A program made the translations under genes and the position numbers. Under the pieces are notes generated by a model. It was not told the origin of the DNA. It searched no databases and saw only the letters and a program-made list of their open reading frames with translations. From JAXDBV01 sp034678415 (GTDB lineage Bacteria; Bacteroidota; Bacteroidia; Bacteroidales; VadinHA17), in the NCBI GenBank assembly GCA_034678415.1, contig JAXDBV010000309.1, positions 1-7,004 on the forward strand: a stretch of 7,004 nucleotides of DNA. The letters run 5' to 3'. Of the stretch, positions 6,358-7,004 are shown one piece after another. The stretch's first letter is position 1. Every line of letters starts with the position of its first letter.

Positions 6358-7004
6358 CTAATCATTAAGAAGAAAGTCAATATTCCATCTGAGCCGTTCA
6401 AAGCCGGCTCTTGAAGCTGCTGTTTGCCCGAAGATATCATGGAAATGATCTTCATCGAGCCTTTTCCACTGATCAGCGGTAAGATCAAGCAGTTGTTCCC
6501 GTGGCCTGAATTCCGGTAATCTCGTTGGGATGATATTCCGGTTCATGGGGCAAACATCCTGGCAGGCATCGCAACCGAACACCCGGTTCCCCATTTTGTC
6601 TTTCATTGATTCGTCAATAAATCCTTTGTTTTCAATGGTCAGGTAGGAGATACACTTACGGGCGTCGAGCATTTTGGGTGCTGTGAGGGCACCGGTGGGG
6701 CAGGCCTCGAGGCAGATGGTACAGTTACCGCAATCATCCGGTAAAGGGGTATCGTTTGCCAGGTCAATATCTGTGATGATTTCTCCGATGAAGACAAATG
6801 ATCCGTAATTTTGTGTGATCAGCAGTGTGTTTTTCCCTATCCATCCGAGGCCGCTACGGGCTGCCCAGGCTTTCTCGAGCACGGGGGCTGAACCGGCAAA
6901 AATCCTTCCGCGGAACGGTCCTATGTTCCTTTTCATGAAATCATAAAGGTATCGAAGCTTCTTTTTCAACACTGTATGGTAATCCCTGCCGTATATATAC
7001 TTTG
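6358..7004 (-). CDS. queG: Epoxyqueuosine reductase QueG (N-terminal part beyond the window)
   Basis: The minus strand is open from the right window edge to a TAG at 6360-6358, giving about 215 C-terminal residues; the N-terminal third of the protein lies outside. The visible part begins KYIYGRDYHTVLKKKL, the family's GRDYH motif. It continues with EKAWAARSGLGWIGKN, then a ferredoxin-like pair of 4Fe-4S sites: C-x2-C-x2-C-x3-CP (CGNCTICLEACP, 6735-6700) and a distal Cys (KCISY) plus CDACQDVCP. All eight cluster cysteines are present. QueG is the cobalamin-dependent iron-sulphur enzyme that reduces epoxyqueuosine to queuosine in the tRNA wobble position 34. The protein ends soon after FERLRWNIDFLL, without the C-terminal HEAT-like extension of the longer B. 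subtilis form, so this is the compact version. A GTG at 6972 is an internal codon, not the start. No frameshift is seen. Confidence 0.95.
   Translation of the reverse strand, partial: KYIYGRDYHTVLKKKLRYLYDFMKRNIGPFRGRIFAGSAPVLEKAWAARSGLGWIGKNTLLITQNYGSFVFIGEIITDIDLANDTPLPDDCGNCTICLEACPTGALTAPKMLDARKCISYLTIENKGFIDESMKDKMGNRVFGCDACQDVCPMNRNIIPTRLPEFRPREQLLDLTADQWKRLDEDHFHDIFGQTAASRAGFERLRWNIDFLLND

Overview
The window looks like a piece of a Bacteroidota (Bacteroidetes) chromosome. The evidence is an 814-residue TonB-dependent receptor with an N-terminal carboxypeptidase-regulatory-like domain, a GSCFA-domain protein, a Bacteroidota-style lipoprotein, starts that mostly lack a Shine-Dalgarno sequence, and a TAnnTTTG promoter box in the one clear divergent promoter region. 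No rRNA, tRNA, insertion sequence, CRISPR array or attachment site is visible.

Layout from left to right. Positions 1-312 (minus) hold the N-terminal 104 residues of a VanZ-like membrane protein that runs off the left edge. Positions 313-411 are a very AT-rich divergent spacer. A 70-residue single-span protein of unknown function follows (412-624, plus). Its end is embedded in a nested inverted-repeat structure (606-671), followed by a strong intrinsic terminator (690-719). The terminator also separates it from the convergent genes on the minus strand.

Positions 781-5878 (minus) carry four genes read from right to left: a monoacylglycerol-lipase-like alpha/beta hydrolase, a GSCFA-domain (SGNH-like) protein, the TonB-dependent receptor, and a DUF2271-like lipoprotein. 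Spacings are 6, 59 and 11 bp, so this is one operon or two abutting ones. The receptor and lipoprotein form the tightest functional pair: an outer-membrane importer with an exported, membrane-anchored partner. The two hydrolases lack signal peptides and look cytoplasmic.

At 5940-6350 (plus) is a YjbQ/UPF0047 family gene, divergent from the hydrolase across a 61-bp spacer with a good TAnnTTTG box. It converges with queG (6358-7004, minus, 5' end missing), the epoxyqueuosine reductase of tRNA queuosine synthesis, with only 7 bp between the stop codons.

Most genes are recognisable housekeeping or envelope families. The least explained parts are the small ORF with its structured 3' end in a patch of about 27% GC, and the receptor-lipoprotein pair, whose lipoprotein carries a flavinylation-like DxxTGxT motif. 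I did not find a clearly new defence or mobile system.
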